From contig NZ_CANMAH010000006.1 in NCBI RefSeq assembly GCF_947495825.1, positions 1 to 64,000 of the forward strand: DNA of 64,000 nt, read 5' to 3'. Position 1 is the first letter of the stretch, and every line of letters starts with the position of its first letter. Positions 1 to 8,476 of this stretch are shown one piece after another. Source of the DNA: an uncultured Psychrobacter sp. GTDB taxonomy: Bacteria; Pseudomonadota; Gammaproteobacteria; Pseudomonadales; Moraxellaceae. Position numbers and translations under genes: made by a program. The notes below the pieces were generated by a model. The model saw nothing but the letters and a program-made list of their open reading frames with translations. It was not told where the DNA came from and ran no database searches.

Positions 1-336
1 GTACTTTTTTACTTAGTTTACAACGGGTTATCTTCATAAAAGTAGTCTAGCATAGTGCTTATCTACTACAGCCCCAAAAACTTTGTATCTAACGAATGGG
101 TTTTAATACTGCATTAACTTATATATGACTGGTTATAAGGTTTTAATTTGTTTAATGAGTGCCATATAGGATAACAGTCTATACGTCCAAAAATGGTATT
201 TTTTGTATGGATTGTCTGCTGTTATTTTATCAATAGTTGCTGGGTTATTGTTAAGCTTAAATTTAGTCTAAATCAAGCAATATTTATGCAACACAATATC
301 TATGAAGCAGTATGTCTAAAGGAAGTAAGCACGGTT

Positions 337-3159
337 ATGTCTAGTGTCTCATCATCAATACCTGCAATCACATCTCATGAAGACAGCTCTATCACTGAAG
401 GCTTGGTATTGCCGCTTGCAGGTCACTGTTTTCATTGCGGTGATCCAGTACCGCAGCCACCGTTTCATGCTGAGATATTAGGTGAGTCACGTGAAATGTG
501 TTGTATGGGCTGTCAACTGGCTTCTCAAAGCATCGTAGAAGCTGGACTTGAACAGTACTACCTTGACCGCTCAGAGATTAACCGGACAGCCAGTCTACCT
601 ACTCAATTAACTCGCCTTGAAGCCTATGATAATGATGAAATCAAGTCGCAGTTTGTCTATGCACAAGATGGTATGTCCGTTGCGGAGTTGTCTGTCAACA
701 ATCTACGCTGTGCAGCATGTACCTGGTTGATCGAATCGCGTTTAGATGAGTTAGACGGTATTCGTAAATGTCAGGTGAACTTGACCAATCAGCGCATGCG
801 AGTGATTTGGGATGAAAGCAAGCTACCTATTAGTCGCATCTTAGCTGTCATCAATGAGATCGGCTATGAAGCAAAACCTTATCGGCAAGATACCCATGAG
901 GCTATGCTGGCACGTCACAATAATCAGATGCTACTAAGGCTTGGTATTGCGGCATTGGGTTCCATGCAGGCGATGATGTATGCCGTAGCGATTTATTTTG
1001 GTGAATATAGCGATATGCTGATATTCCAGCGCGACTTTTTACGCTGGGTGTCTTTATTTGTTAGTACGCCTGTGTTTTTTTATGCAGGTATACCGTTTTT
1101 TACCTCGGCTTGGTCAGCGATTCGTGCACGCCAAGTCAATATGGATGTGCCAGTCAGTATTGCCTTGATTGTTACTTTCTTTACTAGTCTCTATGCCACG
1201 GTTACCGGTCAAGGAGAGACGTATTATGACTCGGTCAGTATGTTTATTTTCTTCTTATTGGCAGGGCGTTATATAGAGCATAATGCACGTCTAAAAGCGG
1301 CGACTATGGCAAATGACCTAGTCGTCGTCGAGCCGGTGTTGGTACAAAAAGTCGCTGAAGACAAGGACGCCGCTGCACAGATATTACAACAATTTGATCA
1401 AAACACTCCGATACAAGATGGCGTCAATAATTCTGAGAATGCTGCCCACTTCGGAGACGCGAGCGGTATGAGCAGTGCTAATAGCGCAGCAGATGCTGAC
1501 GACACATCAAACACCATCGCGGATTTTACCCAAAACATGGATACCAGTCTACAGCAGCTGACAGTGCGCATCGCGCAAGCGTGGCAAACACAGCGCGCAA
1601 GCGTGGCATACGACAAAGAAGACAAACAGATGGTCACCGCGCATAGCTTACAAGTGGGCGATATCATCATGGTTGAGGCGGGTTCCGAGATTATCAGTGA
1701 TGGTATTTTGCTAAGTCCAACTGCTACGGTTTCTCAGAGCCTATTAACGGGTGAGAGCAATTTGATTGCCAAAACTCAAGGTGACTATATTGTTGGCGGC
1801 GCTCAAAACGACAGTCAGCCGTTTGAGATGTTGATTACTGCACTGCCAGCAGACAGTCAAATAGGCTTGATTGATAGACTAATGAACCGTGCTATGAGTG
1901 AGAAGCCAAAGCTGGCTCAGCAGGCGGATAAGCTGGCACGTTGGTTCGTTGCGCGCATTTTAGTACTGTCGGCGTTGGTGTTTATCGGCTGGTATATCGT
2001 TGATCCAAGCCAAGCGATTTGGGCAACGGTCGCTGTGTTAGTGGCGACTTGTCCTTGCGCACTGTCTTTGGCCACGCCCATTGCTTTGACGGTTTCGACC
2101 AATCGCTTGGCAAGCTATGGGTTTTTGACGACTCGTGGACATACGCTGCAGACGCTTGCCGAGATTACCCATGTAGCCTTTGATAAAACGGGCACGCTCA
2201 CTTATGGTAAGCCAAACTTATTGAATATTGAGCTGTTAGATTCTGTAAGCCAAAATAAAACTTATGATTTAAAGCTAACTGAGCAAAAAGATGATGTATT
2301 AGCAATCGCTGCAGCTTTAGAAGTAGGCAGCCGTCATCCTATTGCTCATGCATTGCTAACAGCGGCTCATCAGTTACACTTACCGCCTGCGCAAGGTTTG
2401 CAGCATTATCCAGCGGGCGGGGTGGAGGCGACTATTGAGGGCGTCTTATACCGTATTGGGCATATAGATTTTGCGTTAGATAGAGCCAACGATGTTTCTG
2501 ATACGCATATAAGCTCCATGAATGATTCCATCATTGATTTGGACGCTCATCGTGCCAGCTCTGCAGTGGTGCTATCGTATCAAGCAAACGATAGTAGTAC
2601 GTGGCAGTCGCTGGCATGTTTTTACTTCAATGATAAGATACGTGATAATGCCAGAGTGATGCTCGATACGCTAAAGGATTTGGGTATCGAATCCGTTATG
2701 TTGACAGGCGACCCAAGCTCGCAAGCGCTCGTAATGGCTAAAGATTTGGGAATGCAATCTGCTTACAACGGCTTATCGCCAACTGATAAAGTCAACCACT
2801 TACAAAAACTGCAAGCTGAAGGTGCCGTCGTTTTAATGGTCGGCGATGGTATCAATGATGCACCTGTATTGGCAGCAGCAGACGTATCTACCTCGATTGC
2901 TGGGGCCGCAGATTTGGCTCAAGTATCTAGTGACAGTATTATATTGAATGGTCAAATTGAAGCGATTACTGCTGCTAAGCGTATCGCTGATAAAGCCGAA
3001 CGTATTATTAAACAAAACTTTCGCTGGGCCCTCACTTATAACGGTATGGTATTAATACCAGCGGCTTTAGGCTATGTTCCGCCTTGGCTTGCTGCTATCG
3101 GTATGTCACTAAGCTCATTATTAGTGGTGTTAAATGCGCTGCGTTTAAAACGGGCTTAA
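337..3159 (+). CDS. ccoI: Copper-translocating P1B-type ATPase, CcoI/FixI type
   Basis: This inner-membrane pump is predicted to move copper across the membrane using ATP; CcoI/FixI relatives supply copper for cbb3-type cytochrome oxidase assembly. Residues from the 337 ATG: an N-terminal Cys-rich metal-binding region (CFHCG, CCMGC), a heavy-metal-associated domain with CAAC at about 125, the A-domain TGE at 471, the CPC metal-site motif at 572-574, the phosphorylation motif DKTGT at 616, an HP motif in the N domain, TGD near 790 and GDGINDAP near 836. The reading frame stays open upstream to 193, but 337 has an AGGAAG-like ribosome site and the upstream residues look non-conserved. At 940 residues it is longer than usual, because about 110 low-complexity residues sit between the membrane part and the A domain. 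No cbb3 oxidase genes lie in the window, so the oxidase link is inferred. Confidence 0.9.
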   Translation: MSSVSSSIPAITSHEDSSITEGLVLPLAGHCFHCGDPVPQPPFHAEILGESREMCCMGCQLASQSIVEAGLEQYYLDRSEINRTASLPTQLTRLEAYDNDEIKSQFVYAQDGMSVAELSVNNLRCAACTWLIESRLDELDGIRKCQVNLTNQRMRVIWDESKLPISRILAVINEIGYEAKPYRQDTHEAMLARHNNQMLLRLGIAALGSMQAMMYAVAIYFGEYSDMLIFQRDFLRWVSLFVSTPVFFYAGIPFFTSAWSAIRARQVNMDVPVSIALIVTFFTSLYATVTGQGETYYDSVSMFIFFLLAGRYIEHNARLKAATMANDLVVVEPVLVQKVAEDKDAAAQILQQFDQNTPIQDGVNNSENAAHFGDASGMSSANSAADADDTSNTIADFTQNMDTSLQQLTVRIAQAWQTQRASVAYDKEDKQMVTAHSLQVGDIIMVEAGSEIISDGILLSPTATVSQSLLTGESNLIAKTQGDYIVGGAQNDSQPFEMLITALPADSQIGLIDRLMNRAMSEKPKLAQQADKLARWFVARILVLSALVFIGWYIVDPSQAIWATVAVLVATCPCALSLATPIALTVSTNRLASYGFLTTRGHTLQTLAEITHVAFDKTGTLTYGKPNLLNIELLDSVSQNKTYDLKLTEQKDDVLAIAAALEVGSRHPIAHALLTAAHQLHLPPAQGLQHYPAGGVEATIEGVLYRIGHIDFALDRANDVSDTHISSMNDSIIDLDAHRASSAVVLSYQANDSSTWQSLACFYFNDKIRDNARVMLDTLKDLGIESVMLTGDPSSQALVMAKDLGMQSAYNGLSPTDKVNHLQKLQAEGAVVLMVGDGINDAPVLAAADVSTSIAGAADLAQVSSDSIILNGQIEAITAAKRIADKAERIIKQNFRWALTYNGMVLIPAALGYVPPWLAAIGMSLSSLLVVLNALRLKRA

Positions 3160-3240
3160 CCTATATTTGCATATTGCTAATCTGTCTGTTCGTATTTGTC
3201 GTTATAATTCAAGTTTTAACAAGCCATCAGCTTTATCCAT

Positions 3241-3275
3241 AAAAAAACCGCCTTTAATAAAAGGCGGTTTTTTTT
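3241..3275. terminator. Bidirectional intrinsic terminator
   Basis: A 12-bp stem (AAAACCGCCTTT with AAAGGCGGTTTT) and a 4-base loop are flanked by an A-run and a T-run. It sits between the convergent copper ATPase and BI-1 genes and can serve both. Confidence 0.9.
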
Positions 3276-3305
3276 AGCACAATTTTAATGAAATATCACT
3301 TCTGA

Positions 3306-4025
3306 TTAGTCTTGCAGATAACTTAGCAGACGTAGGAACTCGATATACATCCATACTAAAGTAGCTACGATGCCGACACTAAATATCCATTCGTAGTCTT
3401 CAGAAACGCCAGCAGCAACACCGCGCTCAATGTTATCGAAATCCAATAATAGACTAAATGAGGCGATAACAACAACAAACAAGCTAAAGCCAATAGCAAT
3501 CATGCCGCCATCAAATAAAAATGGTAAGCTTGAGCCAAACAACACAAAGCCCCACTGTACAACGTATAAAATCATAATCGCAAAAACTGCTGACATCATG
3601 ATAGAGCGAAACTTATCCGTGACCTTCACTAGACCCGAGCGATATAAGCCCAACATAACCGCAGCTGTAACAAAGGTTGCACATAATGCAGTTAACGGTA
3701 CGCTTGGATACATGCTCATAAATATCATTGAGATGCCGCCCAAGAACAAACCTTCTAGTAAGGCATAAGGAATGGCTAGAGTCTTAGCCATATGAGGCTT
3801 AAAGATCATAAAAAATGCTAAGCCGACGCCTGCAAACATACTAACGATTGCAGTCATATAAATAAAGCTACTAGATAAACCAGCAGCAATGGCATAGAAG
3901 AAAAAGCCTAAACCAGAGAGTGCCGACAAGCCCAATAGCATTGTTGTCTTTTGTACCACACCTTTGACGGTCATCGACTTACCGCCGACCGCAAGTTCTG
4001 CGCGACTGACAATAGGATTGGCCAT
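3306..4025 (-). CDS. Bax inhibitor-1 (YccA/YbhL-type) family membrane protein
   Basis: This 239-residue protein has about seven hydrophobic segments and the look of the Bax inhibitor-1/TMBIM family, whose bacterial members are YccA and YbhL. YccA modulates the FtsH protease in Escherichia coli; other members are proposed calcium channels. The start at MANPIVSRAE is chosen because AAGGA lies 7 bases upstream; the frame continues 35 residues further upstream without family-like sequence. The C-terminal part (DFDNIERGV, then a membrane helix and WMYIEFLRLL) matches the family's typical end. The family call is firm; the cellular role here is not known. Confidence 0.85.
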   Translation of the reverse strand: MANPIVSRAELAVGGKSMTVKGVVQKTTMLLGLSALSGLGFFFYAIAAGLSSSFIYMTAIVSMFAGVGLAFFMIFKPHMAKTLAIPYALLEGLFLGGISMIFMSMYPSVPLTALCATFVTAAVMLGLYRSGLVKVTDKFRSIMMSAVFAIMILYVVQWGFVLFGSSLPFLFDGGMIAIGFSLFVVVIASFSLLLDFDNIERGVAAGVSEDYEWIFSVGIVATLVWMYIEFLRLLSYLQD

Positions 4026-4346
4026 ACATGTATCCTTAATAAAAAATATAAATAAAATAATACAGATGTCAGCTACTTTAGCAAAACCGTTATTATTGTC
4101 AACTATGTTTGCGTGACACCATTTGCGCATTAGCTATAGAGGTTTTATGTGATTATCAAATCACTTATTGGCTAATATAGACGTACTATTTAGTAGCCAA
4201 AAGAAAACACCTAAAGAATGCGTACGATAGTTATTATATGGGGTCGATTATGACAGTTAACAACGATAATTGATAAAACATGCTAGTTTAAACGCTCATT
4301 TATCGCTATCATTGCTCTGTACTTTACAGTTATACCGAGTCGTTTT
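4026..4346. other. Divergent intergenic region
   Basis: This 321-base AT-rich spacer lies between the BI-1 gene and nadK and must hold promoters for both. I see no RNA gene, hairpin or repeat that I can support, and nadK has no strong ribosome-binding site. Confidence 0.6.
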
Positions 4347-5351
4347 ATGGAAAACTCAGCGCAGTCAGAAAGATTGCCGCATTTACATGAATCAGAGCTG
4401 TTTCATGCTATAAAAAACCCTGCTTTTAGACGTATTGGTCTGATGGGCCGTGCCGGAAAACGTAGCGTGACCCAAAGTCTTGTTCAAATCGCGCAAACCA
4501 TCAATGATATGGGTTTGACGTTAATTATGGATGTACAAACTGCCAACTTGCCCACCCTTGATCTGACTGAAGTAGAAAAGGTCAAAATCGTCAAGCGTAG
4601 TCTGATAGGCGAGATTTGCGACTTGGTCATCGTCGTCGGCGGTGATGGTTCTATTTTACATGCTGCCGAAGCACTGGCGCGTTATCGCGTACCTGTGTTA
4701 GGGGTCAATCGTGGTCGACTTGGGTTTTTGGCTGATGTAAAGCCTGATGAAGCTGCCTTTAAACTACGTCAAGTGTTGATGGGTGACTATCAGCTTGATC
4801 ATCGGTTTTTATTGACCATGGAGATAAGAGAAGGACGTGACATCCTTCATGAGGACATGGCGCTTAATGATATCGTGTTGCATGCAGGTAAATCGGTACA
4901 TATGATTGACTTCCAAATGAAAATTGATGGTCAGGATGTTTATCGTCAGCACAGCGATGGTTTGATTGCTGCAACGCCTACAGGATCGACCGCCTATGCA
5001 TTGTCGGGTGGCGGCCCGATTATTCATCCAAGTATGGATGCAATATGTCTAGTGCCTATGCATCCACATACGCTATCGAGCAGACCGATCGTGGTCAGTG
5101 GTAATAGTGAGGTTTGTATACGTATTCATGAAGACAATCGTACGCAGCCAATGGTCAGCGCCGATGGCAAACCCAGCGTGCCACTAGAGCAGGAGCAACG
5201 GCTGTATATTCGTAAGCATCCAGATAAGCTGACACTATTGCACCCGCCAGGCTTTGATTTTTATGAAGCCTGCCGTACTAAGCTACACTGGAACGTCCAC
5301 GCTGAAGAATTTAGCCTTGATAGTGATGATGATATTATAGATGATGAGTAA
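4347..5351 (+). CDS. nadK: NAD kinase
   Basis: The enzyme phosphorylates NAD to NADP in the cytoplasm. The family motifs are present: GGDGS at residues 98-102, NRGRLGFLAD at 121-130, the substrate-binding ALNDIVLH region and TPTGSTAYALSGGGPI. Its 334 residues are slightly more than the usual 290-300, with extra sequence at the N-terminus and an acidic tail (DSDDDIIDDE). It may be co-transcribed with the YeaC-like gene 34 bases downstream. The Shine-Dalgarno signal before 4347 is poor, so a different start is possible, although no better one is evident. Confidence 0.95.
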   Translation: MENSAQSERLPHLHESELFHAIKNPAFRRIGLMGRAGKRSVTQSLVQIAQTINDMGLTLIMDVQTANLPTLDLTEVEKVKIVKRSLIGEICDLVIVVGGDGSILHAAEALARYRVPVLGVNRGRLGFLADVKPDEAAFKLRQVLMGDYQLDHRFLLTMEIREGRDILHEDMALNDIVLHAGKSVHMIDFQMKIDGQDVYRQHSDGLIAATPTGSTAYALSGGGPIIHPSMDAICLVPMHPHTLSSRPIVVSGNSEVCIRIHEDNRTQPMVSADGKPSVPLEQEQRLYIRKHPDKLTLLHPPGFDFYEACRTKLHWNVHAEEFSLDSDDDIIDDE

Positions 5352-5385
5352 GCATAACTAAAAATAATAGTAGAGAGTAGATATA

Positions 5386-5697
5386 ATGGATAAACAAACA
5401 ATCTTAGCAAGTCTAACGCCAGAGTTGGTTGATAAGTTTCGCGTTGCTATCGAGCTGGGTAAATGGGCTGATGGCACTAAGTTAAGCGCTGAACAGCGTG
5501 CTACTTGCATGCAGGCCGTAATGATTTGGGAGCATGAACATCTGGCTCCTTCTGAGCGTACTGGATTTATTCATAAACCCATAAAAGACGATGGTTCAAC
5601 CGTTGGGGCTGAATGTGATGTGGAACATGAGCATCATTATCCTAATATGCCTAATCCTAAAGGTGCAATTCAGCCCGTCAAGTTTCGTGATAAATAA
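5386..5697 (+). CDS. DUF1315 (YeaC-like) protein
   Basis: This 103-residue cytoplasmic protein has the conserved DUF1315 core (LTPELVDKFR, GKWADG, LSAEQR, MQAVMIWE) and a His/Asp/Glu-rich C-terminal tail (EHEHHYPNMPNPKG). E. coli YeaC belongs to the same family; no function is established. It follows nadK by 34 bases and is followed by an intrinsic terminator, so the two probably form an operon. There is no signal peptide or membrane segment. Confidence 0.8.
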   Translation: MDKQTILASLTPELVDKFRVAIELGKWADGTKLSAEQRATCMQAVMIWEHEHLAPSERTGFIHKPIKDDGSTVGAECDVEHEHHYPNMPNPKGAIQPVKFRDK

Positions 5698-5760
5698 CTT
5701 AATAATTAAATAGTATTGAGCGAGATAAGTTTGAACAATCTTAATCAACTGAACATAGAA

Positions 5761-5794
5761 AAGCCACGCTATCATAATAGTGTGGCTTCTTTTT
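5761..5794 (+). terminator. Intrinsic terminator after the nadK-yeaC unit
   Basis: A 12-bp stem with one G-T pair (AAGCCACGCTAT with ATAGTGTGGCTT) and a CATA loop is followed by CTTTTT. It lies between convergent genes. Confidence 0.85.
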
Positions 5795-5815
5795 ATTGAC
5801 TAAATACTATATAGC

Positions 5816-6190
5816 TTATAGTGCAGTAGTATCTACGTTTGGACGCAACGTTAGCGGATTTGTTTCCATTAGAAAACCTTGCCAGCCCCAATGTAAAAAA
5901 TTACGAATGTTTGCATGGTCTGTACCATTTGGCGTAGCTTTTACCTTTTCGTAATGCTCACCGAAAAGCTTTAGGGTGTCTAATTGATCTAAGCCATGAT
6001 GTTTAGCAAAGCCAAAAATTTTTGCACTACCTTCGTTTTCACCGGCGGCATTATGCAACAAGCCATTTACAAATGGCACTGGCGCATAGCGATAAAAATC
6101 ATCAATAAAGCTGATAACATCATTGAAACCAATGGCTTTTTTGTTCAAACCATTAAGCAAAGCCGATACGTCTGATTGGCGGATACTCAT
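5816..6190 (-). CDS. HopJ-family protein
   Basis: This 124-residue protein matches the HopJ family (named for a Pseudomonas syringae type III effector candidate), with the recognisable pieces FIDDFYRYAPVPF, NAAGENEGSAKIF and LFGEHY. Members are widespread in free-living Gammaproteobacteria that have no type III secretion, so an effector role is unlikely here; the true role is unknown. It ends upstream-facing csrA by only 27 bases on the same strand, so it may be read from the csrA transcript. A GAGG ribosome site lies about 10 bases before the start. Confidence 0.8.
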   Translation of the reverse strand: MSIRQSDVSALLNGLNKKAIGFNDVISFIDDFYRYAPVPFVNGLLHNAAGENEGSAKIFGFAKHHGLDQLDTLKLFGEHYEKVKATPNGTDHANIRNFLHWGWQGFLMETNPLTLRPNVDTTAL

Positions 6191-6217
6191 AAGTAAATGA
6201 CCTCAAAGCAGGTTAAA

Positions 6218-6463
6218 TTAGCGATTAAAGTAGTCTTCGTCATCGAATGAAGGCGCAAAATTGCCTTGTTCAAGATGCTGCATCTGTGACTGTACTGTAC
6301 GCTCTTGTTGGATACGCTGATAAATCTCTTCACGATGTACCGCAATATCTTTAGGCGCATTGACACCTATACGTACCTGATTGCCTTTGACGCCTAGAAC
6401 AGTAACACTCACTTCATCACCGATCATTAACGTCTCGCCCACGCGGCGTGTCAAAATTAGCAT
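6218..6463 (-). CDS. csrA: Carbon storage regulator CsrA (RsmA)
   Basis: CsrA is a homodimeric RNA-binding protein that binds GGA motifs in mRNA leaders and controls translation and stability of carbon-metabolism, motility and biofilm genes. The conserved N-terminus [10 protein letters not shown], the beta-strand [11 protein letters not shown] and the helix [10 protein letters not shown] are all present. At 81 residues it carries an acidic tail of about 20 residues beyond the usual 61 (FDDEDYF). A strong AAGGAG lies 8 bases upstream. The gene follows lysC on the same strand, an arrangement common in Gammaproteobacteria, but a terminator and its own promoter separate them here. Confidence 0.97.
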   Translation of the reverse strand: MLILTRRVGETLMIGDEVSVTVLGVKGNQVRIGVNAPKDIAVHREEIYQRIQQERTVQSQMQHLEQGNFAPSFDDEDYFNR

Positions 6464-6660
6464 GCGTCACACTCCTTATGTCGCATTAAAAAATTATTAC
6501 TCATTACATTACATCTCAATTACAGATCATCACTGTATCGTTATAACATAAATCTTACTTACGATAACCATAAGGTAATACATGTACCTTATGCTATAGG
6601 TAAAGTGTTACACAATAAGTGATGATGATAGGTAGGTTCATTTAGCCCAAATGAGCCCCC

Positions 6661-6689
6661 ATTATAGGTGGCATAATAGATACTGTCAC
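6661..6689 (-). promoter_or_regulatory. Candidate sigma-70 promoter for csrA
   Basis: Read on the minus strand, GTGACA (6684-6689) and TATAAT (6661-6666) are separated by exactly 17 bases. Transcription from here would give csrA a leader of about 190 bases, leaving room for leader-based control. Confidence 0.55.
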
Positions 6690-6807
6690 GGGTTTTCATA
6701 AAACTATTGGGTAAATTCTAACGTTGACAACAATAAAATTATAAAAGGGGTGTAAAAAGTCTTTATTGAAGCAAATAATTACCAAAAGTAATCAATGGCT
6801 ATTTAAC

Positions 6808-6842
6808 TAAAAACCGTTAAAACAGCCTCGCAGTTTTAACGG
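6808..6842 (-). terminator. Intrinsic terminator after lysC
   Basis: On the minus strand a 10-bp perfect stem (CCGTTAAAAC with GTTTTAACGG, 9-base loop) is followed by TTTTT, about 55 bases beyond the lysC stop. Confidence 0.75.
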
Positions 6843-6895
6843 TCTTAATGATGATCGAAGCTTATATAATCAAAGCTTAGTGTTTTATATTGTTT

Positions 6896-8182
6896 TTACA
6901 ACCCAGCAATTTTGCTATCGCCGTCTTCACGGTCCAGACCAAATGCAGTATGTAATGATTTAACTGCTTTTTCCAAATGCTGATCTTGAATCAAAACAGA
7001 AACTTTAATTTCGCTAGTCGATATCATTTGGATATTGATGTTGTTTTCAGCAAGAGTTTGGAACATCAAGCTAGCAACACCTGCATGCGAGCGCATACCC
7101 ACGCCTACTAAAGAAACTTTGACAACTTCGCTATTGCCTAGAATCTCTTTTGCACCAATCTCATCTTTAACCTCGTTGTTTAGCACCTTCATAGTTTTGT
7201 CTAAGTCAGTGCGATTGACGGTAAAGGTAAAGTCTGTTGTGCCTTGATCCGAAAGATTTTGTACAATCATATCGATCTCAATGTTAGCGCGACCAATCGG
7301 GCTTAAGATAGCAGAGGCAATACCAGGATGATCAGGTACACCGCGCACTACAATTTTTGCTTCGTCTCGGTTGAATGCGATACCTGAGATGATTGCCTGT
7401 TCCATGTTGTCTCCTTCATCTATCGTAATTAGGGTGCCGACATTGTCTTGAAATTCTTGATCAAAGCTACCGTCGGTATTTTCATCAAAGCTAGAGAGTA
7501 CACGTAAAGGCACCCCATACTTACCAGCGAATTCTACTGAACGAATCTGCAAAATCTTGGAGCCAAGACTTGCCATTTCGAGCATTTCCTCAAAAGTGAT
7601 TTTCTCAAGTTTTTTAGCTTTTGAAGTCACACGTGGGTCAGTGGTATAGACACCATCAACATCCGTATAAATTTGGCATTCATCCGCGCCCAAAGCAGCT
7701 GCAATCGCAACACCAGTAGTGTCAGAGCCGCCGCGACCTAGGGTAGTAGCGTTACCATACTCGTCGGTACCTTGAAAGCCTGCCACAATAACGATATTAC
7801 CAGCGTCTAGTTGTTCACGTATGTTTTTATCATCAATGCTTTCGATACGTGCTTTGTTGTGCGCGTTATCTGTTTTGATCGCTACTTGATGGCCGGTGAA
7901 CGAGCGAGCTCCAACACCAAGCTCTTTAATAGCCATAGCTAGTAGTGAGATTGACACTTGCTCACCAGTTGAGACCATTTGATCGTATTCACGAGGATCT
8001 GGTTGGCTGCTAATTTGACGAGCCAGATCAATCAAACGGTTGGTTTCACCGCTCATGGCTGAAACCACAACGACCACTTGATGACCGTTATCATGCCAAC
8101 GTTTGACGCGTTTTGCGACATTTTTGATACGGTCGATACTGCCCATCGACGTACCACCATACTTTTGGACTATTAAAGCCAT
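6896..8182 (-). CDS. lysC: Aspartate kinase
   Basis: Aspartokinase phosphorylates aspartate, the first step to lysine, threonine, methionine and diaminopimelate. The N-terminal kinase domain starts with [11 protein letters not shown] and contains [12 protein letters not shown] and [11 protein letters not shown]. Two ACT regulatory domains fill the C-terminal 160 residues. The 428-residue length and monofunctional layout match the alpha subunit of the alpha2beta2 type found in Bacillus, Corynebacterium and Pseudomonas. An internal ATG at residue 260 has a near-perfect ribosome site, predicting a separate 169-residue beta subunit made of the ACT domains only. Feedback inhibition by lysine and/or threonine is expected from the family. 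Confidence 0.96.
   Translation of the reverse strand: MALIVQKYGGTSMGSIDRIKNVAKRVKRWHDNGHQVVVVVSAMSGETNRLIDLARQISSQPDPREYDQMVSTGEQVSISLLAMAIKELGVGARSFTGHQVAIKTDNAHNKARIESIDDKNIREQLDAGNIVIVAGFQGTDEYGNATTLGRGGSDTTGVAIAAALGADECQIYTDVDGVYTTDPRVTSKAKKLEKITFEEMLEMASLGSKILQIRSVEFAGKYGVPLRVLSSFDENTDGSFDQEFQDNVGTLITIDEGDNMEQAIISGIAFNRDEAKIVVRGVPDHPGIASAILSPIGRANIEIDMIVQNLSDQGTTDFTFTVNRTDLDKTMKVLNNEVKDEIGAKEILGNSEVVKVSLVGVGMRSHAGVASLMFQTLAENNINIQMISTSEIKVSVLIQDQHLEKAVKSLHTAFGLDREDGDSKIAGL
7403..7417 (-). promoter_or_regulatory. Internal ribosome-binding site and start for aspartokinase beta subunit
   Basis: On the minus strand the sequence reads GAAGGAGACAACATG, placing AAGGAG 5 bases before an in-frame ATG (codon 260 of lysC). 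Translation from here would give a 169-residue ACT-domain protein ending at 6896. Confidence 0.7.
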
Positions 8183-8413
8183 AAAATTTACCTATTATTC
8201 GACAATGGCTGTCTATAAGTTGCTAGCGTTAACCTACAATGAGTCTATTTATTCCTATTGCTCGAGGTAGATACTAATAACGATAAAGCCGGATGATAAA
8301 AACTGCTGTGCTGTCTATTTTTTTGATGGCAGACTGGTTTAAGAGCTGACCGCCATACTTTATACCACACTAGCACGCTGATTTTAAGTCGTAACAGCCA
8401 TTAGATACATGGC

Positions 8414-8440
8414 GATTGGTTATAATGGTTATAACCAATC
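8414..8440. repeat. Perfect inverted repeat between lysC and alaS
   Basis: An 11-bp perfect inverted repeat (GATTGGTTATA with TATAACCAATC, 5-base loop) lies 37 bases past the alaS stop. It may end alaS transcription, but no T-run follows on either strand, so an operator or RNA-stability role is equally possible. Confidence 0.5.
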
Positions 8441-8476
8441 AGATAATTTACAAAAATCTGAGCATATCGCCTATCT

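Larger units (their letters stand above)
6464..6895. other. csrA-lysC intergenic region
   Basis: This 432-base gap contains the lysC terminator near its right end and a sigma-70-like promoter about 200 bases before csrA. The remaining csrA leader is AT-rich; I see no further gene. Confidence 0.6.

Noticed and set aside
193..336. Upstream start of the copper ATPase giving 48 more residues
   Set aside because: The added hydrophobic stretch is not a family feature and the ATG at 337 has a better ribosome site.
3430..3768. 112-codon frame opposite the Bax-inhibitor gene
   Set aside because: Its composition is that of a reversed membrane-protein gene, and it has no ribosome site or family resemblance.
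5816..6190. HopJ protein as evidence of a type III secretion effector
   Set aside because: The family occurs in many bacteria lacking type III secretion, and no secretion genes lie in the window.
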